Assembly (NCBI RefSeq): GCF_017916255.1
Contig: NZ_CP072827.1
Span: 7,510,086 to 7,574,085 of the forward strand
From: Streptomyces mobaraensis NBRC 13819 = DSM 40847
GTDB lineage: Bacteria > Actinomycetota > Actinomycetes > Streptomycetales > Streptomycetaceae
DNA length: 64,000 nt
Direction: 5' to 3'
Made by a program: the position numbers and the translations under genes. A model generated the notes under the pieces. The model did not search any database. It was not told where the DNA came from and saw nothing but the letters and a program-made list of their open reading frames with translations. Positions 35,662 to 43,934 of this stretch are shown here, one piece after another. Every line of letters starts with the position of its first letter. Positions within the stretch are counted from its first letter, which is position 1.

Positions 35662-36415
35662 GCCGCTGCGGCAGCAGGCCCAGATGGCGCTCGTCCACCA
35701 GGCCGGAGCGCAGTGCCATCGCCACCACCGCCTCGCGCTTCCAGTAGGAGCGCTTGCCGTCGGCGGCCCCCGCCCACTCGGTGACCTGGAGCTTCTCCGT
35801 GGCCAGGTAGTTGATGTGGTGGTTGACGGCGGCGCGGCTCATCGGGGGAGTACGGGGGCCGCCGCGCAGCCGGTCGATGACCTCGGCGGTGGTGGGCACC
35901 GCCCCGGGCGGATAGCCGCGGAGCTGGGGTTCGCACAGGGCCACCAGAACGCGGAAGTAGGCCGACCGCTCGTCGAGCCGGGGCCAGTTGGACGCCGTGT
36001 CCGACGCGGCGGCCGCGGCCAGATAGCTCGGCTCCGGCCCGTACACGTTCACCACGCCGATCCGGCGGGCCACCGGCAGGACGAGCCGGGCCAGCTCGAA
36101 GGGAATGGGGAAGTCTTTCCGCCGCGGAGGGACTTTCACGAACTCGCCGCCGCGTTCCATGTTCTCGACGAAGTAGGTGTCCTCGGCGTGCAGATTGGTG
36201 ACGGACCAGTGCCCCGGATGGCCCGCCACCACGGCGGCGGAACCCGGCTGCCCACGCCGCCGGTCGGCGGGGAGGACGGATAACGCGTCGGTTCTCCGGT
36301 CGTATCGGATCAGCGCGCGGTCGCCTTCCCCGATTTCACGTCTTTCATGCGTCGCGGGGCGGTCCGGTTCGTCTTCGGCGTACCAGCCCGCGAACTGAAG
36401 AATCAGATTCCCCAC
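35597..36415 (-). CDS. pumF: FHA / winged-helix regulator, PumF-like, 272 aa
   Basis: Residues 55-110 fit an FHA-like fold (GHWSVTNLHAEDTYFVENMERGGEFVKVPP) with the Asn and Arg/Ser-rich loops that could read phosphothreonine. The region near 185-230 (PPMSRAAVNHHINYLATEKLQV) looks like a winged helix. This combination is found in Streptomyces cluster regulators. The C-terminal 30 residues are Pro/Arg-rich and lie antisense to the end of pumG. GTG at 36415 is used with AAGGGA rather far upstream, so the start is tentative. The symbol rests on cluster order only. Confidence 0.65.
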   Translation of the reverse strand: MGNLILQFAGWYAEDEPDRPATHERREIGEGDRALIRYDRRTDALSVLPADRRRGQPGSAAVVAGHPGHWSVTNLHAEDTYFVENMERGGEFVKVPPRRKDFPIPFELARLVLPVARRIGVVNVYGPEPSYLAAAAASDTASNWPRLDERSAYFRVLVALCEPQLRGYPPGAVPTTAEVIDRLRGGPRTPPMSRAAVNHHINYLATEKLQVTEWAGAADGKRSYWKREAVVAMALRSGLVDERHLGLLPQRLSCPQRPAPPRRPVRSPLPRR

Positions 36416-36557
36416 AGCGGTGCAATCCCTTGGATCGAACGACTTTGCCGGGTCTTGACACTGAAGTCACGATAACCAGGGGCGTCGTCCGGGAGCAAGG
36501 GAGTGGATATCCGCGACGACTCCCAGATGAGAGCGAAGGCGGCTGAAACAGACTGAG

Positions 36558-36581
36558 TTGACCAGCCAATGGCTATACCAA
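36558..36581. promoter_or_regulatory. Interrupted dyad in the pumF-pumE promoter region
   Basis: AGCC-AAT-GGCT forms the centre, and TTG/CCAA steps continue the symmetry outward. It lies in a 218-base gap of lower GC between the divergent genes, 50-75 bases before pumE. It may bind the FHA/winged-helix protein (inference). Confidence 0.4.
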
Positions 36582-36633
36582 CGACTTCATCGACGGCATC
36601 CCGATACCCGCGCCGACTTGCTGAGGACCAGCC

Positions 36634-37869
36634 ATGCCGATTTCCCTGTCGCTGAACTCCGAGTTGCGGCCGGCCACCACCAGTGGCGAGCAGGCGGTCG
36701 CGGCGGTGGCGAAACTCCACGACTTCCTCGCCGAACAGGCGCGGGTCACCGACCAGGAGGGACGGTTCGCACGCGACAGCGTCGAGGCGCTCGCCGAGGC
36801 CGGCGTCTTCGCGGCCACCGTCCCGGTGGAACTGGGCGGCCTCGGCGTCGAGCGGCTGCACGACCTGACGACGATCACCGCCCGGATCGCCCGGGCCGAC
36901 GCCTCGGTGGCCGTCGCCTACTACATGCACATCGCGCTCGCCTGGTACTTCGCCCGCGTGGTGCGCTTCGGCGCCGACACCGAACCCGGCTACCTCCCGC
37001 GCCGCGAATGGCTGGAAGCCATCGGCGAACGCCGGATGCTGCTGTGCTCCGCCGTCGCCGAACGCGGCGCCGACTACTGGAACCTCGCCACCACCGCCAC
37101 CGCCTCCTACAACGGCTGGGCCGTCAACGGCCGCAAGATCCTCGCCTCGCTCTCCCCGGCGGCCACCCACTTCTACTGCCGCCTCAAGGCCGAACGCGGC
37201 GACGGCGCCCACCTCGCCAGCGTCATGATCCCCGCCGACACCCCCGGCGTCCACGTCGAGGACGACTGGGACGGCCTGGGCCTGCGCGGCTCCGGCAGCG
37301 GCAGCGTGGTCTTCAGCGAGTGCGTCGTCCCCGAGGAAGCGCTCCTGGTCCGCGGCCCCTGGGGAAAGCGCGACGCCGGCATGCTGGAAGGCCGCGCGGT
37401 CAGCGGCATGGGCCTCAACGGCGTCTACCTCGGCCTGGCCGAGGCCGCCCGCGACCTGGCCCTGGAAACCCTGTCCAGCCCCACGTCGAGCCGCCCCCGC
37501 ACCACCACCGCCGCCGGCGTCCGCACCGCCATCGCGGAGATGGAGATCGCCCTCACCGCCGCCCGCGGCACCCTGGCCACCGCCCTGCAGGACTTCGACT
37601 CGTACCTGCTGCTCAACAAGCCCCAGGTGCTCACCGACGACATGAGCCGCGCCATGATGAAGGAGAGCCAGAGCGTCAGCCTGATCGTCGAACGCGCCGC
37701 CGTCGCCGTCATCGACCACGCCATGCGCCTCATTGGCGGCGCCGGCTACCACGCCCGCCACCCCCTGGCCCGCGCCTACCGCGACGTCCGGGCCGCCGCC
37801 TACATGCCCCCGTACTCCCCGCCGGAGGAAGCGGCCGACTTCATAGCCGAGACCGCTCTGTCCGACTGA
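36634..37869 (+). CDS. pumE: Acyl-CoA-dehydrogenase-fold flavoprotein, PumE-like N-hydroxylase, 411 aa
   Basis: TGAGGA is seven bases before the ATG. The acyl-CoA dehydrogenase fold is clear: FAATVPVELGGLG, VNGRKILASLSPAATHFY, DDWDGLGLRGSGSGSVVF and the C-terminal helices with LIGGAGYHARHPLARAYRDVRAAAYMPP. The ACAD catalytic Glu is not apparent; the end of the protein resembles flavin N- or C-monooxygenases of this fold. In pseudouridimycin the peptide nitrogen is hydroxylated, and this enzyme is the candidate. The symbol follows cluster order. Confidence 0.78.
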   Translation: MPISLSLNSELRPATTSGEQAVAAVAKLHDFLAEQARVTDQEGRFARDSVEALAEAGVFAATVPVELGGLGVERLHDLTTITARIARADASVAVAYYMHIALAWYFARVVRFGADTEPGYLPRREWLEAIGERRMLLCSAVAERGADYWNLATTATASYNGWAVNGRKILASLSPAATHFYCRLKAERGDGAHLASVMIPADTPGVHVEDDWDGLGLRGSGSGSVVFSECVVPEEALLVRGPWGKRDAGMLEGRAVSGMGLNGVYLGLAEAARDLALETLSSPTSSRPRTTTAAGVRTAIAEMEIALTAARGTLATALQDFDSYLLLNKPQVLTDDMSRAMMKESQSVSLIVERAAVAVIDHAMRLIGGAGYHARHPLARAYRDVRAAAYMPPYSPPEEAADFIAETALSD

Positions 37870-37996
37870 ACCCCCAGAACTTCCGCGGCCTGCCACCGCG
37901 GACACCTCTAGGCGACCGCCGACCCGAGATATCACCGAGAATCCGGTCCGACCAAGGGGTGCCAACGGCGACGCGGCAACGCGCCACCGGGCAGTA

Positions 37997-38031
37997 GCGG
38001 CCCGGCCCGCCTCCAGGGGCGGCCGGGCCGC
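37997..38031 (+). terminator. 11-bp hairpin after pumE
   Basis: GCGGCCCGGCC and GGCCGGGCCGC pair perfectly around a 13-base loop, 128 bases after the stop. It probably marks the right border of the pum transcription units. Confidence 0.7.
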
Positions 38032-38093
38032 TTGTACGGGGGCGGGGGCGGCGAACGGGTATCGCTCAGCCCACAGCATGCGAGAATCGCGGG

Positions 38094-38474
38094 GTGCGCA
38101 GCCCTGCCTCAGCACTCCACCGACGCTTCCTGCTCGACTCGCTGACGATACTGGCGGCCGACGCACCGGCCCAGACCGCCTGGCTGGACCGGCACGGGGT
38201 GCCGCCCGACGAGATCGCCCTCACCTTCGACGACGCCTTCCGCATGACGGCAACCCTGATCGCGGACGGGCAACTCGGCCCTGACGCCCTGCCTGCCCTA
38301 CGGGAGATCGACTCCGCTCTCGCCGGGATGAGCGGCGCCGAGAATGCCGACAACTGGACCAAGGAGGCGCTGTCCACCACCGGCTGGCACCGGGCCCGCC
38401 GAGCGGCCCGCCGCATCCTCGTCGCGGAACTGGGCACATGGCAGCGCCCGCTACCGCACCTTCCCGAACGGTGA
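38094..38474 (+). CDS. Hypothetical protein, 126 aa
   Basis: The frame begins at a GTG and has good third-position GC. The protein is mostly helical (FLLDSLTILAADAPAQTAWLDRHG, DEIALTFDDAFRMTATLI, a Trp-containing middle, and an Arg-rich helix RARRAARRILVAEL). It has no signal, membrane segment or known motif. It stands alone after the pum terminator. A proposed function would be guesswork. Confidence 0.65.
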   Translation: MRSPASALHRRFLLDSLTILAADAPAQTAWLDRHGVPPDEIALTFDDAFRMTATLIADGQLGPDALPALREIDSALAGMSGAENADNWTKEALSTTGWHRARRAARRILVAELGTWQRPLPHLPER

Positions 38475-38576
38475 CCAGAAACCTGCCGATACGCGCTGGA
38501 GACCGACCCGCGGTCACACGACAGCCGGCCCGCGGCTCGCGGAGAGCGTGAGCGAGGATTGAGGAAGAACCGTCCC

Positions 38577-39284
38577 CTACCAGGCCAGGGCTTCGCCGTG
38601 CCGGAAGAAGCCGCCGGTGGGTCCGGAATCGGGCAGAGTGGCCGCCCAGACGACACTGGCGGCGCCCTTTTCGACGGGTTCGCCGCCGGGGCCGCCCATG
38701 TCGGTGGCGATCCACCCCGGACAGACGGCGTTGACCAGGATCCGCTCGGCACGCAGTTCATCGGCGAGCTTGCGGGTGAGGGCGTTGAGGGCCGCCTTCG
38801 AGATCCCGTAGGCGGGGGTCCCTCCGGTCATGTGCTCCAGGGATCCTGACTCACTGGAGACGTTCACCAGGCGGGGGTGGGCCGAGCGGCGCAGCAGCGG
38901 CAGAAAGGCCTGCGCGGTTCGCCAGGCGCCGAAGAGGTTGGTCTCCAGGGTGTGCCGGACCTGGTCGAGGTCGACGGAAACAGCGCGCTGGGCGGTGTCG
39001 TAGTCGATGGCGGCGTTGTTGACGAGGACGTCGAGGTGCCCGAACTCCTCCTCCACGCCGCGGGCGAGGGCACGGACGCCGTCGGCGTCGGTCACGTCCA
39101 GCCGGCGGGGCAGCAGCGTGCCGGGCACTGCGGGGGCCAGATCGGCGACGGCCCGCTCGGCGTCCTGCGGACGGCGGGCGCACAGCAACACGGTGTGGCC
39201 GAGCGCGGCGAGCTGACGCGCGGTCTCCCGGCCGATACCCCGATTGGCGCCCGTGACCAGTGATACCGGTGTGGCGGTGCTCAT
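38577..39284 (-). CDS. Short-chain dehydrogenase/reductase, 235 aa
   Basis: The classical SDR motifs are all present: TGANRGIGRE for the cofactor, NNAAID, the Ser in VNVSSESG, YGISK with the catalytic Tyr and Lys, and the PGWIATDMGG step. An Arg pair in CARRPQDAE after the second strand suggests NADPH. GGGAGAGAG lies before the ATG at 39284. The C-terminus (GPTGGFFRHGEALAW) matches the carbonyl-reductase-like subgroup. It is probably a general carbonyl reductase and is not linked by context to a pathway. Confidence 0.9.
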   Translation of the reverse strand: MSTATPVSLVTGANRGIGRETARQLAALGHTVLLCARRPQDAERAVADLAPAVPGTLLPRRLDVTDADGVRALARGVEEEFGHLDVLVNNAAIDYDTAQRAVSVDLDQVRHTLETNLFGAWRTAQAFLPLLRRSAHPRLVNVSSESGSLEHMTGGTPAYGISKAALNALTRKLADELRAERILVNAVCPGWIATDMGGPGGEPVEKGAASVVWAATLPDSGPTGGFFRHGEALAW

Positions 39285-39586
39285 GTTCTCTCTCCCTACG
39301 CGGACGGTCCAAGACTCAAGGAGCACGCTATGCCGTCGCCCCGCGTACCCGGATCAAGGCGGGGCCCTGGGGTGGATTTGCGTGGGGTCGGGGGCGGTGT
39401 GCGACAGTGGGATTTCCGGTTGGGCGGGCGTTGTGTCCGTTGCGGGGCGGTCACCGTAATCGCCCTGTCTCCCTTCCGCGGGTGACCGGTTACGGCTCTG
39501 CTCTCCGCAGATCCGAACCGCCCGCCCGTCCGCCGGTGCGCCGTTTTTTTGTCCTCCTCCGCACGGGATTCCTTCTTCCAAGAGCA
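39285..39586. other. Intergenic region between divergent genes
   Basis: About 300 bases hold the promoters of the SDR and GNAT genes. GGTCACC and GGTGACC arms occur near 39446 and 39480, and a run of seven T lies at 39544-39550. No coding pattern or RNA gene is seen. Confidence 0.5.
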
Positions 39587-40348
39587 ATGCAGGCGACGAT
39601 TCTTTCTCTTCCGACCGCAGATCTGTTCGCTCAGGGGCTGGAGTCGCAATCCGGAGCAGCCCTGCTGCGCTTCGGCGCGGCCCGGCCGCGCCCGGCCGAC
39701 CGGGCCGGCTGGTCGGACGGTGGTGCGGTGGCCTGGCTGGACGAGCCGCGCGGTCATGTGTGGAGTGTCGGCGAGCCGACCGCTGCGGCCGGTCTCACGC
39801 TCCGCGCGTTTCATCAATTCCCGGGTGGGGTACGGGAGTTCATCGCGCCGCGGGGTGTTGACGCGCTGCTTGGGCGGCATCTCGCGGTGGCTGACCCGGT
39901 CGCTTGGGTCTTTCGGTGGACGCTTGAGGAACCGCCGCCGCATCCAGCGGAGGGGCGGGTGACGGAGCTGGGCGAGGCGTACCACGGCGAGCTGCTGGCC
40001 TTCCTCGCCGAGCACAGTCCGGCCCACTCGACCGGGCCGGGTTCGTCGAATGTCAGCTTGTGGGCCGGCATTCGGGACGATTCCGGGCGGTTGGTGGCGT
40101 GCGGTGCCCTGAGCGCTCTGCCGGACAGCGGCGCGCCGCTGATGGTGTCCGTCGCCACGGACGCGGCTCTGCGCGGCCAGGGACTGGGTGCGGCCCTGAC
40201 GTCATGGCTGACGCGCTACGCCGTCCGCCGCCACGGTCTTTGTACCCTGTGGCAACTCGCGGACAACGCCGCCGCGGGCCGCCTCTACACCCGCCTGGGC
40301 TACCGCGACGAGGACCCGTGCGTGGCCGCACGAATCAGCCCCCACTGA
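39587..40348 (+). CDS. GNAT-family acetyltransferase, 253 aa
   Basis: The C-terminal half is a GNAT domain: LMVSVATDAALRGQGLGAALTSWL is the acetyl-CoA loop, then LWQLADNAAAGRLYTRLGYRDE. The N-terminal half (to about residue 125) is a distinct, more divergent domain, so this may be a tandem-GNAT protein. The ATG at 39587 was chosen from the conserved start and the AAGAG before it. The substrate is unknown. Being two genes from the pum cluster it could modify an amine, but nothing in the sequence ties it to that pathway. Confidence 0.82.
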   Translation: MQATILSLPTADLFAQGLESQSGAALLRFGAARPRPADRAGWSDGGAVAWLDEPRGHVWSVGEPTAAAGLTLRAFHQFPGGVREFIAPRGVDALLGRHLAVADPVAWVFRWTLEEPPPHPAEGRVTELGEAYHGELLAFLAEHSPAHSTGPGSSNVSLWAGIRDDSGRLVACGALSALPDSGAPLMVSVATDAALRGQGLGAALTSWLTRYAVRRHGLCTLWQLADNAAAGRLYTRLGYRDEDPCVAARISPH

Positions 40349-40673
40349 CCGCCGACCGCCAACGCGTCACATCCGCCGGCTGCCATGACACCGCGCGCGC
40401 GAGCGTCGACCAATGAGGCGGTGGAACTCGGGCACGGGGGCGGGCAGTTGACGCCGACTCACCGATTTCCTCCGCTTGCCCCGCCTGGGCGAGCGCCTGT
40501 ACCTCGCCGTCACCGGGCTGTGTCTGATGGCGGCGTTTGTGTGCGGAGAGGCCAGGGTCGCATGCTGCTCGTCGGCGCAGTCCTGGCGGTTTGCCTTCGG
40601 ACGGTTGGCTTTCGTCGGGTTGAGTGGGCCGGCCGTCGCCGGGTGGTTGGCTGTTGGTGGTTTGTCGTCGGGT
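40349..40673. other. Intergenic region, strongly G+T-skewed
   Basis: No supported gene. From about 40580 the plus strand becomes rich in G and T, and this composition continues through the next genes whatever their direction. Confidence 0.5.
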
Positions 40674-41348
40674 TCAGTGGGTTGATTGTCGTGTGGTGTG
40701 GAGTCCGCTGAGGAGCAGGTGGAGTCCGTATTCGAAGTGTGTGGTGTAGTCCGTGCTGGTGAGTGTGGGCAGGGTGGCGGCGAGGTGCGGGTAGGTCCCG
40801 GCCGTCACCGCCTCGCGCAGGAGTCCGGCTTCGGGGGGTTGTCCGGTTCCTGGGTGGAGGGTGGCTTGTTCTTCGAGGGTGTGGCCGGTGGTGAAGTGGG
40901 TGATCGCGTACAGCGCCCGTGCGGCTTGCTCGTCGTCGAAGCCGGCCTGGCGTAGTGCGCCGGTGAGGTTGTCGGCGAAGCGCAGGGTGTTCGGGCCGGT
41001 GGCGTGGGTGCCGGCGAAGAGGCGCGCGCCGTCGCGGTGGGCGAGCAGGGCTGTGCGCAGTGCGCGGGCGAGGTGCGCCACGTGCCGGCTCCAGTCGTCG
41101 GCTTGTGTGGTGTCGGCGGCGTCGGCGGCTTGGCCGAGCATGTGTTCGGCCATGGCGGTGAGCAGGTCCTGTTTGGTGGCGAAGTGGCGGTAGAGCGCGC
41201 CGGCTTGAACGCCCAGGGCGTCGGCGAGCCGGCGCATGGTCAGGGCGTCGAGGCCGGATTCGTCGAGCAGGGCGAGGGCGGTGTGGACGGTGCGGGCCCG
41301 GTCGAGTCGGGCGGGCCGGCCTCGGGTGGGGCTTGACGGGGGAGTCAT
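40674..41348 (-). CDS. TetR-family transcriptional regulator, 224 aa
   Basis: The N-terminal helix-turn-helix is typical: TALALLDESGLDALTMRRLADALGVQAGALYRHFATKQDLLTAM in pattern, with the YRHF recognition end. The C-terminal part fits the TetR_C ligand domain of tetracycline-repressor-like proteins (RDGARLFAGTH, FTTGHTLEEQ). It is transcribed away from a flavin monooxygenase across a 63-base gap holding a 30-bp palindrome, which gives a textbook autoregulated resistance or catabolic pair. The inducer is probably a substrate of the oxygenase (inference). Confidence 0.92.
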   Translation of the reverse strand: MTPPSSPTRGRPARLDRARTVHTALALLDESGLDALTMRRLADALGVQAGALYRHFATKQDLLTAMAEHMLGQAADAADTTQADDWSRHVAHLARALRTALLAHRDGARLFAGTHATGPNTLRFADNLTGALRQAGFDDEQAARALYAITHFTTGHTLEEQATLHPGTGQPPEAGLLREAVTAGTYPHLAATLPTLTSTDYTTHFEYGLHLLLSGLHTTRQSTH

Positions 41349-41361
41349 GGATCTCACTATA

Positions 41362-41391
41362 GTGAACAACGTTCACGTGAACGTCGTTCAC
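41362..41391. promoter_or_regulatory. TetR operator: 30-bp near-perfect palindrome
   Basis: The core ACGTTCAC-GTGAACGT is a perfect 16-bp palindrome, and GTGAAC/GTTCAC arms extend it to 30 bp with one mismatched pair. TATAGT at 41359-41364 overlaps its left edge and could be a -10. Binding here would block both divergent promoters. Confidence 0.8.
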
Positions 41392-41411
41392 TAAATGAGG
41401 GTGGAGTTTCC

Positions 41412-42938
41412 ATGGATACCGATGTGGTGGTGGTGGGGGCGGGTCCGGTTGGGTTGATGGTTGCGTGTGAGTTGGCGTTGGTGGGTGTGCGGGCCCGGGT
41501 TCTGGAGCGTCGTGCCGCGCCGCGGCCTCATGCGCGGGCGTTGAGTGTGCATCCGCGCAGTGTGGAGCTGTTGGACCAGCGGGGGCTGTTGGAGCGGTTC
41601 CTGCCGCTGGGCCGGGCGGTGCCGGGCTGGCATTTCGCGGGGCTGCGTACTCCGTTGGATTTCGCCGCTTTGGACTCGCGGCATGGTTACGCCTTGGTGT
41701 TGGCCCAGACGTGTACCGAGGCGTTGCTGGAGCAGCGGGCGCGTGAGTTGGGGGTGGAGGTCTGTCGGGGGGTTGAGGTGGTGGGTGTGCGTCAGGACGG
41801 TGAGGGCGTGGAGGTGTTGTCGCGCGCCTCCGGCGGCACGGAGACGGTGCGTGGCCGTTTCGTGGTCGGGTGTGATGGTGGGCGCAGTTTCGTGCGGCGG
41901 GCGGCGGGGATCGGTTTCCCTGGTACCGAGGAGACGCTGTCCGGGGTGCTTGGGGATGTTGCGGTCGTCGATCCGCCGCCTGGCGCCCTGGATGCGGCGC
42001 GGGAGCGTGGCGTGATCGTCGTGCCGCTGGAGGGAGGGTTGACCCGGTTCGTCTATGTGGATCCGGAGCGGATGCGGGTGCCGTCCTGCGAGCCGGTGAC
42101 GTGGGAGGAGTTCCGTGGGTCGCTTGTGCGGATCACCGGTTCGGACTGCGGGGTCGCCGGGCCCCGCTGGCTGTCGCGTTTCGGTAACGCCACGCGGCTT
42201 GCGGAGCGTTACCGTGCGGGGCGCGTTTTGCTGGCGGGCGACGCGGCCCACATTCATTTCCCCGCGGCGGGTCAGGGGCTCAACACCGGGCTCCAGGACG
42301 CGGTGAACCTGGGGTGGAAGCTGGCCGCCGAGGTCAAGGGCTGGGCTCCGCCCGGGCTGTTGGACAGTTACGACGCGGAGCGCCGGCCGGTGGGCCGGTC
42401 GGTGACGCAGAACACCGAGGTCCAGACTCTGCTGGCGGAGCTGACGCTGGTCGAGCGGTACCAGCGCCCGGCCGCGGCCCTGCGCGAACTCCTGGAGCGT
42501 CTGCTGGGCATGGCGGAGGTCAACCGCTGGCTCGCCGGTCAGGTCTCCGCGCTCGGCACGTGCTATCCGCCGGCGGCTGCGGGCGCCGATCCGCTGGTGG
42601 GCCGGCGCATGCCCGACGTCGGGCTGACGATTCCCGGTTCATCGGCGAGGCGGGTCTGCGAATTGCTCGTCCGGGGCCGCTTCGTGCTGCTTGCCTTGGC
42701 CGGGGACCCGGCTTGTGGGGAGGTGGCCTTGGAGGAGGCGGTCGGTGCGGGCTGGGGCTCGCGGGTCACGGCCGTGACCGCCCGCACCCGCGACGCGCAC
42801 GCGGACCTCGACGGTGTGGTCGAGGTCCTCATACGCCCTGACGGTCACGTGGCGTGGGCCACCCGTACCCCTGACGCCGGCGCGCGCGCCGCCGAGCGCA
42901 TCCGGGCGCTGACCGCCTGGGCGGGCACGCCGTCTTGA
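41412..42938 (+). CDS. FAD-dependent aromatic monooxygenase (PHBH/Rox/TetX group), 508 aa
   Basis: FAD-binding motifs are clear: VVVVGAGPVGLMVACELAL, the DG motif in VVGCDGGRSFVRRAAGI, and GDAAHIHFPAAGQGLNTGLQDAVNLGWKLA. The C-terminal 130 residues form the thioredoxin-like extension found in large group A flavoprotein hydroxylases. Relatives hydroxylate phenols, polyketides, rifamycins or tetracyclines. With the TetR gene it forms an inducible unit, possibly detoxifying an aromatic antibiotic. Codon use is less GC-rich at third positions than in most of the window. Confidence 0.88.
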   Translation: MDTDVVVVGAGPVGLMVACELALVGVRARVLERRAAPRPHARALSVHPRSVELLDQRGLLERFLPLGRAVPGWHFAGLRTPLDFAALDSRHGYALVLAQTCTEALLEQRARELGVEVCRGVEVVGVRQDGEGVEVLSRASGGTETVRGRFVVGCDGGRSFVRRAAGIGFPGTEETLSGVLGDVAVVDPPPGALDAARERGVIVVPLEGGLTRFVYVDPERMRVPSCEPVTWEEFRGSLVRITGSDCGVAGPRWLSRFGNATRLAERYRAGRVLLAGDAAHIHFPAAGQGLNTGLQDAVNLGWKLAAEVKGWAPPGLLDSYDAERRPVGRSVTQNTEVQTLLAELTLVERYQRPAAALRELLERLLGMAEVNRWLAGQVSALGTCYPPAAAGADPLVGRRMPDVGLTIPGSSARRVCELLVRGRFVLLALAGDPACGEVALEEAVGAGWGSRVTAVTARTRDAHADLDGVVEVLIRPDGHVAWATRTPDAGARAAERIRALTAWAGTPS

Positions 42939-43625
42939 ACGGGGGCCGGTGCGCTGGCTGCTCGGGCGGAGACGTTATTCCTGCATGGAGCCGGTCAAAC
43001 GCGTGGACCGCATCGGTCCACCGCCCGTGCGCTCGGCTCGTCCGGCGGCCGGATCGTTCCGGTGGGTCGTCCCCGTCGGGGAACCCGGCTGGTGCGTCTG
43101 TGTCGCACTGGTGGTTTTGGCAGGCTCTATGGGTTTCGAAGGGACTGCCGCGCCCTGGCGTCTGCGTTTCTAAGGTGAACTGGCGATCTTTCCTTGGTTT
43201 GCTGCAGGGGTGTGGGTGTTGGTGCCTGTTTGTCGGGTGTCCTCGCTGTCCGTCTGTAGGCGGGTGACACCCCCAGGGAAGGATCCTGTCGGTGAATTCC
43301 GCTGCTGCATCAGAAGTCCGCTGTTCATGACCTCCGACTTCCGACCTCTGGTGTTGGGTGGGGGTGGGTTGTTCGTGGCTTTGCGTAGTGGCGGTTGTCT
43401 TGGTGGTGGTTGTCTCGGTTGCGGCACGCGTTGGTGGTGGTCTGGGTTTATGTGTGTGGTGGTGGCCGTTTGTGTCGAATGACCCCTGGATCGGTTTCTC
43501 TGTCGGGCGGCGTGTGGATCGGTTGTCTTCCTGGTTGTGGTGGTGAAAGCTTTGGGGTGTTTGGAAGTGCTGACGCGCAGGTTTTGATGCGGGATGTGCA
43601 TTATTTTTCGGTTAGGGTGCGGGGC
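42939..43625. other. Intergenic region, G+T-rich, no supported gene
   Basis: About 690 bases. The plus strand from 43340 to 43560 is extremely rich in G and T. A long minus-strand frame across it is Pro/Thr/His-rich and is a shadow. The right end contains an AT-rich stretch and the promoter of the next operon. Confidence 0.5.
43613..43618 (+). promoter_or_regulatory. -10 element of the Tap/Tpg-like operon (leaderless)
   Basis: TAGGGT fits the Streptomyces -10 consensus TAGRRT. It lies just after a rare AT-rich stretch and seven bases before the ATG at 43626, so transcription would begin at the start codon. No good -35 is seen, and there is no ribosome site. Confidence 0.5.
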
Positions 43626-43934
43626 ATGGGCATGGGTGTGGGTGTGGGTGTGGGTGTGGGGTTGGAGGAGTTGTTGCGGTTGACGGTGGCTGCGTTGATG
43701 CAGGCGACGGGGGAGTCGCAGCGGGTGGTGGCTGGGGTGTTGGGGTTGACGCAGACGCAGGTCTCGCGTCGGCAGTCCGGTGTTACGTCGTGGACTTTGC
43801 GTGATGTTGATGTGTTGGCCGAGTATTACGAGATGGCTGCGTTGGATGTGTTGGCGGGTCCGACCCGGGCTTGTGAGATGTTGCCTGCTGCTCGGCGGCG
43901 TGCTGTCAGGGTTGGGAAGGGGGTGGCTCGGTGA
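43626..43934 (+). CDS. Small helix-turn-helix DNA-binding protein, 102 aa
   Basis: After an odd Met-Gly/Val-Gly-rich start, the protein reads LEELLRLTVAALMQATGESQRVVAGVLGLTQTQVSRRQSG, a clear Xre/Cro-type helix-turn-helix, then a second small helical part (WTLRDVDVLAEYYEMAALDVLAG). It is the first gene of a three-gene operon and overlaps the next gene by GTGA. It could be the repressor of the operon or a DNA-binding partner of the telomere proteins. The start at 43626 is supported by the -10 seven bases before it. Confidence 0.7.
   Translation: MGMGVGVGVGVGLEELLRLTVAALMQATGESQRVVAGVLGLTQTQVSRRQSGVTSWTLRDVDVLAEYYEMAALDVLAGPTRACEMLPAARRRAVRVGKGVAR

Noticed and set aside
39544..39550. Run of seven T as a rho-independent terminator
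   Set aside because: No stable hairpin immediately precedes it on either strand, and it lies just upstream of a gene start.
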